Origin: Sphingopyxis soli
GTDB lineage: Bacteria; Pseudomonadota; Alphaproteobacteria; Sphingomonadales; Sphingomonadaceae
DNA: 61,951 nt
Assembly: GCF_018682675.1 (NCBI RefSeq)
Contig: NZ_JAFMTR010000070.1
Location: 1-61,951 of the forward strand
Reading direction: 5' to 3'
Part shown: positions 20,753-28,286 of the stretch, one piece after another
Layout: each line of letters begins with the position of its first letter
Numbering within the stretch: the stretch's first letter is position 1
Program-made: the position numbers and the translations under genes
Notes under the pieces: generated by a model
What the model was told of the DNA's origin: nothing
Seen by the model: only the letters and a program-made list of their open reading frames with translations
Database searches by the model: none

Positions 20753-22246
20753 ATGAGCGCATTCGGACGCCGACCCGGTACCGCTGGCCGCCCCGCCTTC
20801 GGCGTGGCCAAGCCGATGCAGACTGGCCCCGGCTTCGGCGGGGGATCGCAATTCCCTGCCCTCGACACGCCGTCCGCCGAAGCGCCGCCGCTTCCGTCGA
20901 ACCTGTCACCCGAAGAAGAGGCGATGGAGCGGCTGAACCAGCGCTCGACCGCCGAAATGGCCGAGCCCGAAAAGGCGCAGGGGTTCGAAGCCAGCGTCCA
21001 CAAGATCAAGGAACAGGTGCTGCCGCGCCTGCTCGAACGCGTCGACCCGGAAGCCGCCGCGACGCTGAGCAAGGACGAGCTGACCGAGGAATTCCGGCCG
21101 ATCATCCTCGAAGTGCTCACCGAGCTGCGCATCACGCTGAACCGCCGCGAACAATTCGCGCTCGAAAAGGTGCTCGTCGACGAGCTGCTCGGCTTCGGCC
21201 CGCTCGAGGAATTGCTCGCCGATCCCGAAATCAGCGACATCATGGTCAACGGTCCGTACCAGACCTATGTCGAGCGCAAGGGGCAGCTCGTCCTTGCGCC
21301 GATCCAGTTCCGCGACGAACAGCATCTCTTCCAGATCGCGCAGCGCATCTGCAACATGGTCGGCCGCCGCGTCGACCAGACCACCCCGCTCGCCGACGCC
21401 CGCCTCAAGGACGGCAGCCGCGTCAACGTGATCGTGCCGCCGCTCTCGCTTCGCGGCACCGCGATCTCGATTCGTAAATTCTCGGCCAAGCCGATCACCC
21501 TCGACATGCTGTGCCAATGGGGCGCGATGAGCCAGAAGATGTGCACCGCGCTCAAGATCGCCGGCGCCAGCCGCTTCAACATCGTCATCTCGGGCGGCAC
21601 CGGCTCGGGCAAGACGACGATGCTCAACGCCCTCTCGAAGATGATCGACCCCGGCGAACGCGTGCTGACGATCGAGGACGCCGCCGAACTCCGGTTGCAG
21701 CAGCCGCACTGGCTGCCGCTCGAAACGCGCCCCGCGAACCTCGAGGGCAATGGCGCGATCCACATGGGCGACCTCGTCAAGAACGCGCTGCGTATGCGCC
21801 CCGACCGCATCATCATGGGCGAAGTTCGCGGCGCGGAGTGTTTCGACCTCCTCGCCGCGATGAACACGGGTCACGACGGCTCGATGTGTACGCTGCACTC
21901 GAACAGCCCGCGCGAATGCCTCGGCCGTATGGAAAATATGGTGCTGATGGGCGACATCAAGATTCCGAAGGAAGCGATCTCGAAACAGATCGCCGACTCG
22001 GTCGACATGATCATCCAGATCAAGCGCCTGCGCGACGGTTCGCGCCGCGTCACCAACGTAACCGAGGTGATCGGCATGGAGGGCGATGTCATCGTCACCC
22101 AGGAACTGTTCAAGTTCGAATATCTCGACGAGGACAAGGACGGCAAGATCGTCGGCGAATATCGCGCGATGGGCCTGCGCCCCTACACGCTCGAAAAGGC
22201 GCGCCAGTACGGCTTCGACCAGCCCTATCTCGAGGCGTGCCTCTAA
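20753..22246 (+). CDS. cpaF: CpaF-family secretion/pilus ATPase
   Basis: A 497-residue ATPase of the TadA/CpaF (type IV pilus or type II secretion VirB11-like) superfamily. The Walker A motif GGTGSGKTT is near residues 281-289. The N-terminal docking domain contains LGFGPLEELLADPEISDIMVNGP. Asp and His boxes follow, with MRPDRIIMGEVRGAE as the Walker B region and CTLHSNSPRECLGRME. The first 80 residues are low-complexity. Start is ATG 20753 with AGGA upstream; the frame is open further back but overlaps nothing conserved. In Tad loci this ATPase powers pilus assembly, but no other tad or cpa gene is present within 40 kb downstream or 20 kb upstream in this window. Confidence 0.92.
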   Translation: MSAFGRRPGTAGRPAFGVAKPMQTGPGFGGGSQFPALDTPSAEAPPLPSNLSPEEEAMERLNQRSTAEMAEPEKAQGFEASVHKIKEQVLPRLLERVDPEAAATLSKDELTEEFRPIILEVLTELRITLNRREQFALEKVLVDELLGFGPLEELLADPEISDIMVNGPYQTYVERKGQLVLAPIQFRDEQHLFQIAQRICNMVGRRVDQTTPLADARLKDGSRVNVIVPPLSLRGTAISIRKFSAKPITLDMLCQWGAMSQKMCTALKIAGASRFNIVISGGTGSGKTTMLNALSKMIDPGERVLTIEDAAELRLQQPHWLPLETRPANLEGNGAIHMGDLVKNALRMRPDRIIMGEVRGAECFDLLAAMNTGHDGSMCTLHSNSPRECLGRMENMVLMGDIKIPKEAISKQIADSVDMIIQIKRLRDGSRRVTNVTEVIGMEGDVIVTQELFKFEYLDEDKDGKIVGEYRAMGLRPYTLEKARQYGFDQPYLEACL

Positions 22247-22260
22247 CGGTCTTTCCTCCT

Positions 22261-22356
22261 CGTCATTGCGAGGAGCCGAAGGCGACGCGGCAATCCAGGG
22301 GAGCGCAACCCGCCCTCGACTGCTTCCCCCCGCCTTTCGCCGGGGTCGCAATGACG
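22261..22356. repeat. Dispersed inverted repeat, family B copy 1
   Basis: The arms CGTCATTGCGA (22261-22271) and TCGCAATGACG (22346-22356) are exact reverse complements; the inner part is degenerate. It lies between the convergent cpaF gene and the small membrane protein gene. A much better preserved copy occurs at 31394-31470. Confidence 0.75.
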
Positions 22357-22363
22357 AGCGGCT

Positions 22364-22549
22364 CTAAGGCTTCAGTGCAAACGCCGCCGCGAAGATCGCC
22401 ACCGCGATGCCCGCGAGCGCGATCCCGCGCCACGGCATGAAACCGACATTGTCGACGTCGCGGCGGTGACGGCGGCGATGGTCGGCGATCTCGGCGATCA
22501 CGCCGACCGCGGCGCCCACCGCACTCACGACCAGCATCGACCCTTGCAT
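22364..22549 (-). CDS. Small membrane protein, function unknown
   Basis: A 61-residue protein with two hydrophobic helices (MLVVSAVGAAVGVIAEIA and IALAGIAVAIFAAAFAL) joined by a basic loop (DHRRRHRRDVD). I do not recognise the family. The start is ATG 22549 (MQGSMLVV); a longer frame exists but would run through the ribosome-binding site of the divergent methyltransferase-like gene. Its reality rests on the ordered helix-loop-helix plan, so confidence is moderate. Confidence 0.6.
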   Translation of the reverse strand: MQGSMLVVSAVGAAVGVIAEIADHRRRHRRDVDNVGFMPWRGIALAGIAVAIFAAAFALKP

Positions 22550-22605
22550 TGACGCGCATCCCTTCGCAAACAGGGGCTTCTTCCCCCCAAGAAAGAGGTG
22601 CCGAT

Positions 22606-23442
22606 ATGCGTCATTTCCGTCCCGTTGCAATAGCCGCGCTGCTGACCGCCGTGGCCGCCGCCTGCAGCGCCCCTTCGCACGATGCGGTCGCGAAGGATTC
22701 GGCCGCAAAGCCGGGCGACGCCCTCGCCGCGGCCGTCGCCGCGCCGACCCGCACCCCCGCCAACCTCGCGCGCGATAAATATCGCCACCCCGCCGAAACG
22801 CTCGCCTTTTTTGGCGTGAAGCCCGGCGACACCGTCGTCGAGCTGTGGCCCGGCGCCGGCTGGTACACCGAAATCCTCGCCCCACTCGCGAAAGCGGGAG
22901 GCGGCACGCTCTATGCCGCGGCGCCTTGGGACCGCGGGCTCAATCGCGTCAAGGCCAAGCAGACCGAGAATGCCGACGTTTATGGCGCGGTGAAGCTCGC
23001 CGAATTCCCGAACGCGGGCACCAATCCCAAGGTGCCCGACGGCAGCGCCGATGTCGTGCTTACCTTCCGCAACGTCCACAATTGGCGTTTCGACGGCAAG
23101 GACAACACCGCCGAGGCCTTCAAGCAGATTTTCGCGATGCTCAAACCCGGCGGCACGCTCGGCATCGTCGACCATCGCCTGAACGAAAGCGACGACAGCG
23201 CGAAGGAAGAGAAATCGGGCTATATGAAGGAAAGCTCGATCATCGGCTTCGCCGAGGCCGCGGGCTTCAAGCTGGCGGGCAAGAGCGAGATCAACGCCAA
23301 CCCGAAGGATACGAAGGATTACCCGAAGGGGGTGTGGACGCTGCCGCCGACGCTGACCGAGGGCGATGCGAACCGCGACACATATCTCGCAATCGGCGAA
23401 TCGGACCGCATGACGCTGAAATTCGTGAAGCCCGCCTCCTGA
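22606..23442 (+). CDS. Methyltransferase-like predicted lipoprotein
   Basis: A 278-residue protein related to class I SAM-dependent methyltransferases ([18 protein letters not shown] as the glycine-rich motif I region, [10 protein letters not shown] and [13 protein letters not shown] further on). It matches what I know of the 'predicted methyltransferase' group COG4798. It also has an export signal with a lipobox around Cys20 ([10 protein letters not shown]). A periplasmic location would be odd for a SAM-using enzyme, so it may have lost that function or bind another ligand. ATG 22606 has AGAGGTG 7 bases upstream. Its stop overlaps the likely CTG start of aat. Confidence 0.82.
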   Translation: MRHFRPVAIAALLTAVAAACSAPSHDAVAKDSAAKPGDALAAAVAAPTRTPANLARDKYRHPAETLAFFGVKPGDTVVELWPGAGWYTEILAPLAKAGGGTLYAAAPWDRGLNRVKAKQTENADVYGAVKLAEFPNAGTNPKVPDGSADVVLTFRNVHNWRFDGKDNTAEAFKQIFAMLKPGGTLGIVDHRLNESDDSAKEEKSGYMKESSIIGFAEAAGFKLAGKSEINANPKDTKDYPKGVWTLPPTLTEGDANRDTYLAIGESDRMTLKFVKPAS

Positions 23443-24230
23443 CGCGGCATCAGGAAACGATCGACCCCGCGCTGCTGCTCAGCGCCTATGCGCAGGGGCT
23501 GTTCCCGATGGCCGACGGGGCGGACGACCCGTCGGTCCATTGGGTCGAGCCGCGGCTGCGCGCGATCCTGCCGCTCGATGGTTTCCACCTGTCGCGCAGC
23601 CTCAGGAAGGTCATCATCTCCGACCGCTTTCGCGTCACCACCGACACGGCGTTCGCCGACATGATGGCGCTCTGCGCCGCGCCCGCCGCCGACCGGCCGA
23701 CGACGTGGATCAACCCGGTGATCAAGGCGAGCTACGAACGGCTGTTCCGCCTCGGCCACGCGCACAGCGTCGAGGTCTGGCTGGACGGCGCGCTGGCGGG
23801 CGGTCTTTACGGCGTCTCGCTAGGCCGCGCCTTTTTCGGCGAATCGATGGTCAGCCGCGCACGCGACGCGTCGAAGGTCGCGCTCGCCCATCTCGTCGCG
23901 CGGCTGATCGCGGGCGGCTGGCGGCTGCTCGACTGCCAGTTCATCACCCCGCATCTCGCCAGCCTCGGCGCGATCGAGATCAGCCAGGCCGATTATCTGG
24001 GACGGCTTTATTCGGTCCTGTCGGACGGGGCTGGCGACGGCGCAGCCTTGGGCGCCGCGGCAGCGGGGGCGGGCGCGGGCGCCGCGGGCGTGCCCTCGCC
24101 GCCGTTCGTCGCGGGCGACTGGGGCGCGCTCGACGCCTTGGGCGCCGCCGAGGCCGATTTGGGCGCGGGACGAGCCACCGGTTCGCCGCCCGGATATGTC
24201 ATCGCGCAGCTCTTGACGAAGACGTCATAG
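23439..24230 (+). CDS. aat: Leucyl/phenylalanyl-tRNA-protein transferase
   Basis: A 263-residue transferase that adds Leu or Phe from aminoacyl-tRNA to proteins with N-terminal Arg or Lys, marking them for ClpS/ClpAP degradation. The family core is clear: [71 protein letters not shown]. No ATG, GTG or TTG lies near the conserved N-terminus. CTG at 23439, overlapping the upstream TGA as CTGA, is the best candidate; a GTG at 23334 would add 35 residues inside the previous gene. The C-terminal 74 residues are antisense to the DUF2155 gene, but the end [12 protein letters not shown] looks family-like, so the overlap seems real. Confidence 0.88.
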   Translation: MTRHQETIDPALLLSAYAQGLFPMADGADDPSVHWVEPRLRAILPLDGFHLSRSLRKVIISDRFRVTTDTAFADMMALCAAPAADRPTTWINPVIKASYERLFRLGHAHSVEVWLDGALAGGLYGVSLGRAFFGESMVSRARDASKVALAHLVARLIAGGWRLLDCQFITPHLASLGAIEISQADYLGRLYSVLSDGAGDGAALGAAAAGAGAGAAGVPSPPFVAGDWGALDALGAAEADLGAGRATGSPPGYVIAQLLTKTS

Positions 24231-24670
24231 ATCGGGTGCTGGATGACATTGCGTTCGGGCCGTTCGCGGAACAGCCAGCCCGAAAAGACGCGATACCATT
24301 TGTCGTCGCGCTGGTCCTGAACGGTCAGCTGGACGAAGGCGCCGGTTTCGGGCGGATCTTCCCACGGCGCGGTCGTCTCGCATGCGCGCAGGCGGACGAT
24401 CGCGCGGCCGATGCGCACGCTTTCGCCGGGCTTCATCTCGATCTCGCGGACCAGCCCGTTGCGCTTGTTGAGCAGGCCGAGCACCGCGACGCGCTGCTCC
24501 ATCGGGGTCGCTCCCGCGATGCCGCCGACTTCCTTCGGCACATGGTCGGACTTGGCGAGCTGTGCGCTCGTCTCGCCCGGCCGCTTGCCGTCCCCGCCGC
24601 GATCGCAGGCGGCGAGCGCGGTCGCTGCGACAAGCGCCAGCAGCGTGATCCGGGTTGCGGTGGGCGTCAC
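24008..24670 (-). CDS. DUF2155 family lipoprotein
   Basis: A 220-residue predicted lipoprotein (lipobox around Cys22, ATALAAC) of the alphaproteobacterial DUF2155 family. The core is recognisable: [24 protein letters not shown] region, [21 protein letters not shown], then [20 protein letters not shown] and [10 protein letters not shown]. Function is not known. The last 60 residues are a low-complexity Ala/Pro tail, and this is the part that overlaps aat on the opposite strand by 223 bases. It lies 6 bases after the NDUFA12-like gene, so the two are probably one transcript. Confidence 0.9.
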   Translation of the reverse strand: MTPTATRITLLALVAATALAACDRGGDGKRPGETSAQLAKSDHVPKEVGGIAGATPMEQRVAVLGLLNKRNGLVREIEMKPGESVRIGRAIVRLRACETTAPWEDPPETGAFVQLTVQDQRDDKWYRVFSGWLFRERPERNVIQHPIYDVFVKSCAMTYPGGEPVARPAPKSASAAPKASSAPQSPATNGGEGTPAAPAPAPAAAAPKAAPSPAPSDRTE

Positions 24671-24676
24671 GCGAAC

Positions 24677-25063
24677 TCAGTCGGCGCCGGGACGCCACGC
24701 CTCGTAATCGCCGGTCGCCGCGGCGCGGTGGCCGCCGCGTTCGAGCGCGCCCGCGGGGCGATAGGCGCCGAGGCTGCCGGTCAGGTTCGGGCTCGGTTCC
24801 TTCTCCCAGGCGCGCGGCGCGGGCAGCGCATCGCCGGGCAGTTCGTCGAGCGTGCCGTGCAGCCAGCCGTGCCACTCGGGCGGCACGCGGCTCGCATCGT
24901 TCGATCCCTTGTAGATGACCCAGCGACGTTTGCCCTTGCGAGCGCGATAATAGGCGTTGCCGAGGCTGTCCTCGCCCACTTTCTCGCCATTTTTCCAGCT
25001 GTCCAGCAGCGTGCCGAAGGTCGCGCCGTCCCACCAGGTGAAAATCTTGCCAAGGATGCTCAT
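24677..25063 (-). CDS. NDUFA12-family NADH dehydrogenase accessory protein
   Basis: A 128-residue homologue of mitochondrial complex I subunit NDUFA12 (B17.2). The signatures are WWDGATFGTLLDSWKNGEKVGED, GNAYYRARKGKRRWVIYKG, ASRVPPEWHGWLHG and the C-terminal YRPAGALERGG (read along the protein). In alphaproteobacteria it is an accessory subunit of NADH:ubiquinone oxidoreductase on the cytoplasmic side of the membrane. It is typically found next to DUF2155 and aat, as here. Full length. Confidence 0.93.
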   Translation of the reverse strand: MSILGKIFTWWDGATFGTLLDSWKNGEKVGEDSLGNAYYRARKGKRRWVIYKGSNDASRVPPEWHGWLHGTLDELPGDALPAPRAWEKEPSPNLTGSLGAYRPAGALERGGHRAAATGDYEAWRPGAD

Positions 25064-25123
25064 GGCGTGGCGTTTACAGGCAAGCCCCCGCGCGAAGCAA
25101 GCCGCAAACCGCGCGCCGCAACC

Positions 25124-25576
25124 CTATTTCTCGTCTTTCCACGTCACCGTCGCCGTCTCGTCGAGCCCGAGCTTCGCCGACGTCCCCCCCGCGAGTTCGA
25201 GCACCGCCGCGACCTCGCCGCCGCTGACCACCGGTTCGAGCGATTCGGGGATCGTATTCTCGGCGATCCGGTCGATGCTGCCGTCGGCGCGCACGAAGAT
25301 CATATCGAGCGGGATCACGGTATTCTGCATCCAGAAGCTCGCGATCTTCGGCTTCGGAAAGGGAAACAGCATCCCGCCGTCGGCGGGCAGGCCGGTCCGG
25401 AACATCAGCCCCCTTGCCTGCTCGTCCGGGGTGCGCGCGACCTCGACGCGGAAATTGTGCGTCTTGCCATCCATCGCGATCGTCAGCGGGATCGTGGCGT
25501 CGTCCGCCGCGTCGCCGCCGCACGCGGCAAGCGGCACGGCGAGCGACAGCGCAAGGGCGGTGATCAGGGCACGCAT
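25124..25576 (-). CDS. DUF192 family lipoprotein
   Basis: A 150-residue predicted lipoprotein (lipobox around Cys19, AVPLAAC) of the DUF192 family. Diagnostic motifs are RTPDEQARGLMFRTGLPADGGMLF, FWMQNTVIPLDMIFV and AVLELAGGTSAKLGL (read along the protein). The family is widespread and adopts a small beta fold, but its role is unknown. It lies between recX and the NDUFA12-like gene on the same strand. Confidence 0.93.
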   Translation of the reverse strand: MRALITALALSLAVPLAACGGDAADDATIPLTIAMDGKTHNFRVEVARTPDEQARGLMFRTGLPADGGMLFPFPKPKIASFWMQNTVIPLDMIFVRADGSIDRIAENTIPESLEPVVSGGEVAAVLELAGGTSAKLGLDETATVTWKDEK

Positions 25577-25612
25577 CGGCAGAACCTTTCGCCGGAAGAA
25601 GATCAGGCGGAC

Positions 25613-26185
25613 CTAATCGAGCGCCGCCTCGCCGTCCAGCGCCGCCAGCGCCGCCTCGTCGCCCGGCGCGACGGCAAGGATGCGCCGCGCGAGCGCCAGA
25701 CTGTGCCCCGCGCGCGCAAAGGCGGCCATCTGCCGTTCGCGCAGCGCCGGATCGTCCGCCGCGCGCACCGCAAAGGGCCCGAACCGCCGCCGCCGCGCGA
25801 AACCGATCGCGGCGGCGAGCGCCTGCTCCTCCGCCTCCGCGATCGCCTCGCCGCTGTCGTCGGACGAGATACCGTCGACGAAGAGCTGCGCCCTCACCCG
25901 CCGCACCCCCAGCCCGCGCCGCGTCATCGCGCCCGCGCGCATCGCGGCGTAATGTTTGTCGTCGAGGAAGCGCAGCCGTTCCATCCGGTCGGCCACCGCC
26001 GCGCATGCCGCCATGGCGTCACCCGCGTCGATCCAGTCCGATTCGCGAACCTTTCTCGACAGATAGCGCAGCAGCTTCGCCCGGCTCGTCGCGAAGCGCG
26101 CCACATAAGCGAGCGCCAGTTCGTCGAGCCGTGCGGCGTCGAGACGCGCCCTGCGCCGGTCGGATGGATTGCGACGATTGGCCAT
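25613..26185 (-). CDS. recX: Regulatory protein RecX
   Basis: A 190-residue RecX-type protein, which binds RecA filaments and limits recombination and the SOS response. It has the three-helix repeats of the family: LDELALAYVARFATSRAKLLRYL, RLRFLDDKHYAAMRAGAMTRRGLGVRRVRAQL and a divergent C-terminal repeat. ATG at 26185 (MANRRNPSDRRR) is preferred over the longer frame to 26278. It is not next to recA here. It diverges from the acyl-AMP ligase gene, with 115 bases between the starts. Confidence 0.88.
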   Translation of the reverse strand: MANRRNPSDRRRARLDAARLDELALAYVARFATSRAKLLRYLSRKVRESDWIDAGDAMAACAAVADRMERLRFLDDKHYAAMRAGAMTRRGLGVRRVRAQLFVDGISSDDSGEAIAEAEEQALAAAIGFARRRRFGPFAVRAADDPALRERQMAAFARAGHSLALARRILAVAPGDEAALAALDGEAALD

Positions 26186-26300
26186 ATGCCATGTTTGTGC
26201 CACAGTCGGGCCCGATTGAGAACGATCAGAACCCGCATATCGGGCCGAGCGGCCCGCGAAAGGGCCAATTCGTTCCAACTGTCAGAGGTCGCGCAAACAA

Positions 26301-28118
26301 ATGATGGCACCGAAAGATGACATGATTGTTGCCGCGCGCCCTGTTTCCCGGGACCCAGCATCCTTTATGACCGACACCCCTGCCCCCGCGGCGGACGCGC
26401 TCGTGCCGACGCCGACCTTCTGCGCCCAGCCGCGCCGCTTTTCGGACTTCGCCACCGTCGGCGAAGCGCTCGATTATGCCGCCAGCGGCACGCGCGGCCT
26501 CAATTTCCACGATCCGCGCGGCAAGCTCGTGCGTGCCTATTCCTACGCCGAGCTCAAGGCCGACGCGCTCGCCACCGCCTATCGCCTGATCGCCGCCGGG
26601 GTGCAGCCCCAGGATCGCATCGCGCTGATCGCCGAGACCGGCCCCGAATTCGCGGCGCTCTTCTTCGGCACCATCTACGCCGGCGCCTGGCCGGTGCCGC
26701 TGCCGTTGCCGACCAGCTTCGGCGGGCGCGACTCCTATGTCGGCCAGCTCGTCGTCCAGCTGACGAGCTCGGACCCCAGGATGCTGTTTTTCCCGCCCGA
26801 AATCGCCGCGATGGCGACCGACGCGGCGAACGAGCGCGGGGTCGAACCGATCGACTGGAGCGAGTTCGAAACGCGCGCCGCGCCGATCGCTGCGCTCCCC
26901 GAACAGAAGAGCGACGAGACCTGCTATCTCCAGTACAGCAGCGGTTCGACGCGCTTCCCGCACGGCGTCGCGGTGACCCACGGCGCGTTGCTCAACAATT
27001 TGTCGGCGCATTCGCACGGCATGGAGCTGCAGGACAGCGACCGCTGCGTCTCGTGGCTTCCCTGGTATCATGACATGGGCCTCGTCGGCTGCTTCCTCTC
27101 GCCCGTCGCCAACCAGGTGTCGGTCGACTATCTGAAGACCGAGGATTTCGCCCGCCGTCCGCTCGCCTGGCTCGACCTGATCAGCCGCAACGAGGGCACG
27201 ACGCTCAGCTATTCGCCGACCTTCGGCTACGACATCTGCGCGCGCCGCATCTCGAGCCAGAGCCATGTCGCGGACCGTTTCGACCTGTCGCGCTGGCGCG
27301 TCGCGGGCAATGGCGCCGACATGATCCGCCCCGACGTGATGCAGAAATTCGTCGACGCCTTCGCCGACGCGGGCTTCAAGGCGAGCGCCTTCCTGCCGAG
27401 CTACGGCCTTGCCGAGGCGACGCTCGCGGTCAGCATCATGCCCCCGGGCGAGGGTATCGTCGTCGAGCTGGTCGAGGAAACCGAGCTGTCGGGCGCGGCG
27501 GGCGATGCCGACCGGCCGACGCGTTTCCGTGCGATCGTCAACTGCGGCAAGGCGGTCAAGGACATGACGATCGAGGTCCGCGACGAGGATGGCAACATCC
27601 TGCCCGACCAGACCGTCGGCAAGGTGTGGTGCACCGGCCCGTCGCTGATGACCGGCTATTTCCGCGACCCCGAATCGACCGGGGCGTGCATGAAGGACGG
27701 CTGGCTCGACACCGGAGATATGGGTTATCTGTCAGGCGGTTACATCTATATCGTCGGCCGCGCCAAGGACATGATCATCATCAACGGCAAGAATCACTGG
27801 CCGCAGGATATCGAGTGGGCGGTCGAGCAGCTCCCCGGCTTCAAGTCGGGCGACATCGCCGCCTTTGCGATCACCGCGCCGGGCGGCGAGGAGACCCCCG
27901 CGGTGCTCGTCCAATGCCGCACCAGCGACGAGGCCGAACGGCTCGCGCTGCGCGAGACGATTCGCGACCGCGTCCGCGCGATCACCGGCATGAACTGCCT
28001 CGTCGAACTGATCCCGCCGCGCACCCTGCCGCGCACCAGCTCGGGCAAGCTCAGCCGCTCGAAGGCGCGCGCGCAATATCTGGCCGGCGAAATCCAGCCC
28101 TTCGCGCTCGCGGCCTGA
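26301..28118 (+). CDS. Fatty acyl-AMP ligase
   Basis: A 605-residue adenylate-forming enzyme of the fatty acyl-AMP ligase type, which activates a fatty acid and usually hands it to an acyl carrier protein or synthase. Motifs: YLQYSSGSTRFPHGVAVTH (AMP-binding P-loop, about residue 209), SWLPWYHDMGLVG, SYGLAEATLAVS, DTGDMGYLSGGYIYIVGR and the end LPRTSSGKLSRSKAR. SWLPWYHDMGL is typical of FAALs. The start is uncertain: ATG 26301, 26322 or 26367 (MTDTPAPAAD), none with a strong ribosome-binding site. No acyl carrier protein or polyketide gene is adjacent, so its partner is elsewhere. Confidence 0.9.
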   Translation: MMAPKDDMIVAARPVSRDPASFMTDTPAPAADALVPTPTFCAQPRRFSDFATVGEALDYAASGTRGLNFHDPRGKLVRAYSYAELKADALATAYRLIAAGVQPQDRIALIAETGPEFAALFFGTIYAGAWPVPLPLPTSFGGRDSYVGQLVVQLTSSDPRMLFFPPEIAAMATDAANERGVEPIDWSEFETRAAPIAALPEQKSDETCYLQYSSGSTRFPHGVAVTHGALLNNLSAHSHGMELQDSDRCVSWLPWYHDMGLVGCFLSPVANQVSVDYLKTEDFARRPLAWLDLISRNEGTTLSYSPTFGYDICARRISSQSHVADRFDLSRWRVAGNGADMIRPDVMQKFVDAFADAGFKASAFLPSYGLAEATLAVSIMPPGEGIVVELVEETELSGAAGDADRPTRFRAIVNCGKAVKDMTIEVRDEDGNILPDQTVGKVWCTGPSLMTGYFRDPESTGACMKDGWLDTGDMGYLSGGYIYIVGRAKDMIIINGKNHWPQDIEWAVEQLPGFKSGDIAAFAITAPGGEETPAVLVQCRTSDEAERLALRETIRDRVRAITGMNCLVELIPPRTLPRTSSGKLSRSKARAQYLAGEIQPFALAA

Positions 28119-28248
28119 GGCGCGCGGGCGACGCTTTCGGGCATTTCCGCTTCGTCGTCCCGGACGCGATCGGGGGTGGCGAGCGGCCACGCGCCCCTCC
28201 TCCGCTGTCCCGCTGCGGGACGAAAAATCCAGCACCCAGAAGTGCATA

Positions 28249-28264
28249 GTTACCTTCGGGTAAC
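28249..28264. promoter_or_regulatory. UUCG-tetraloop hairpin before the GGDEF/EAL gene
   Basis: GTTACC-TTCG-GGTAAC forms a perfect 6-bp stem closed by the very stable UUCG loop. It ends 22 bases before the GTG start at 28287, where it would sit in the mRNA leader. A second short hairpin (GTCCCG-CTG-CGGGAC, 28206-28220) lies upstream. Neither is followed by a T-run. The 168-base gap holds no other gene. Confidence 0.5.
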
Positions 28265-28286
28265 CCGCTGGCGCTAAGCAGGCCGC

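Noticed and set aside
23540..26320. A 926-codon open frame on the plus strand across aat, DUF2155, NDUFA12, DUF192 and recX
   Set aside because: It spans five genes with clear family motifs and contains no motif of its own; it is a GC-bias artefact.
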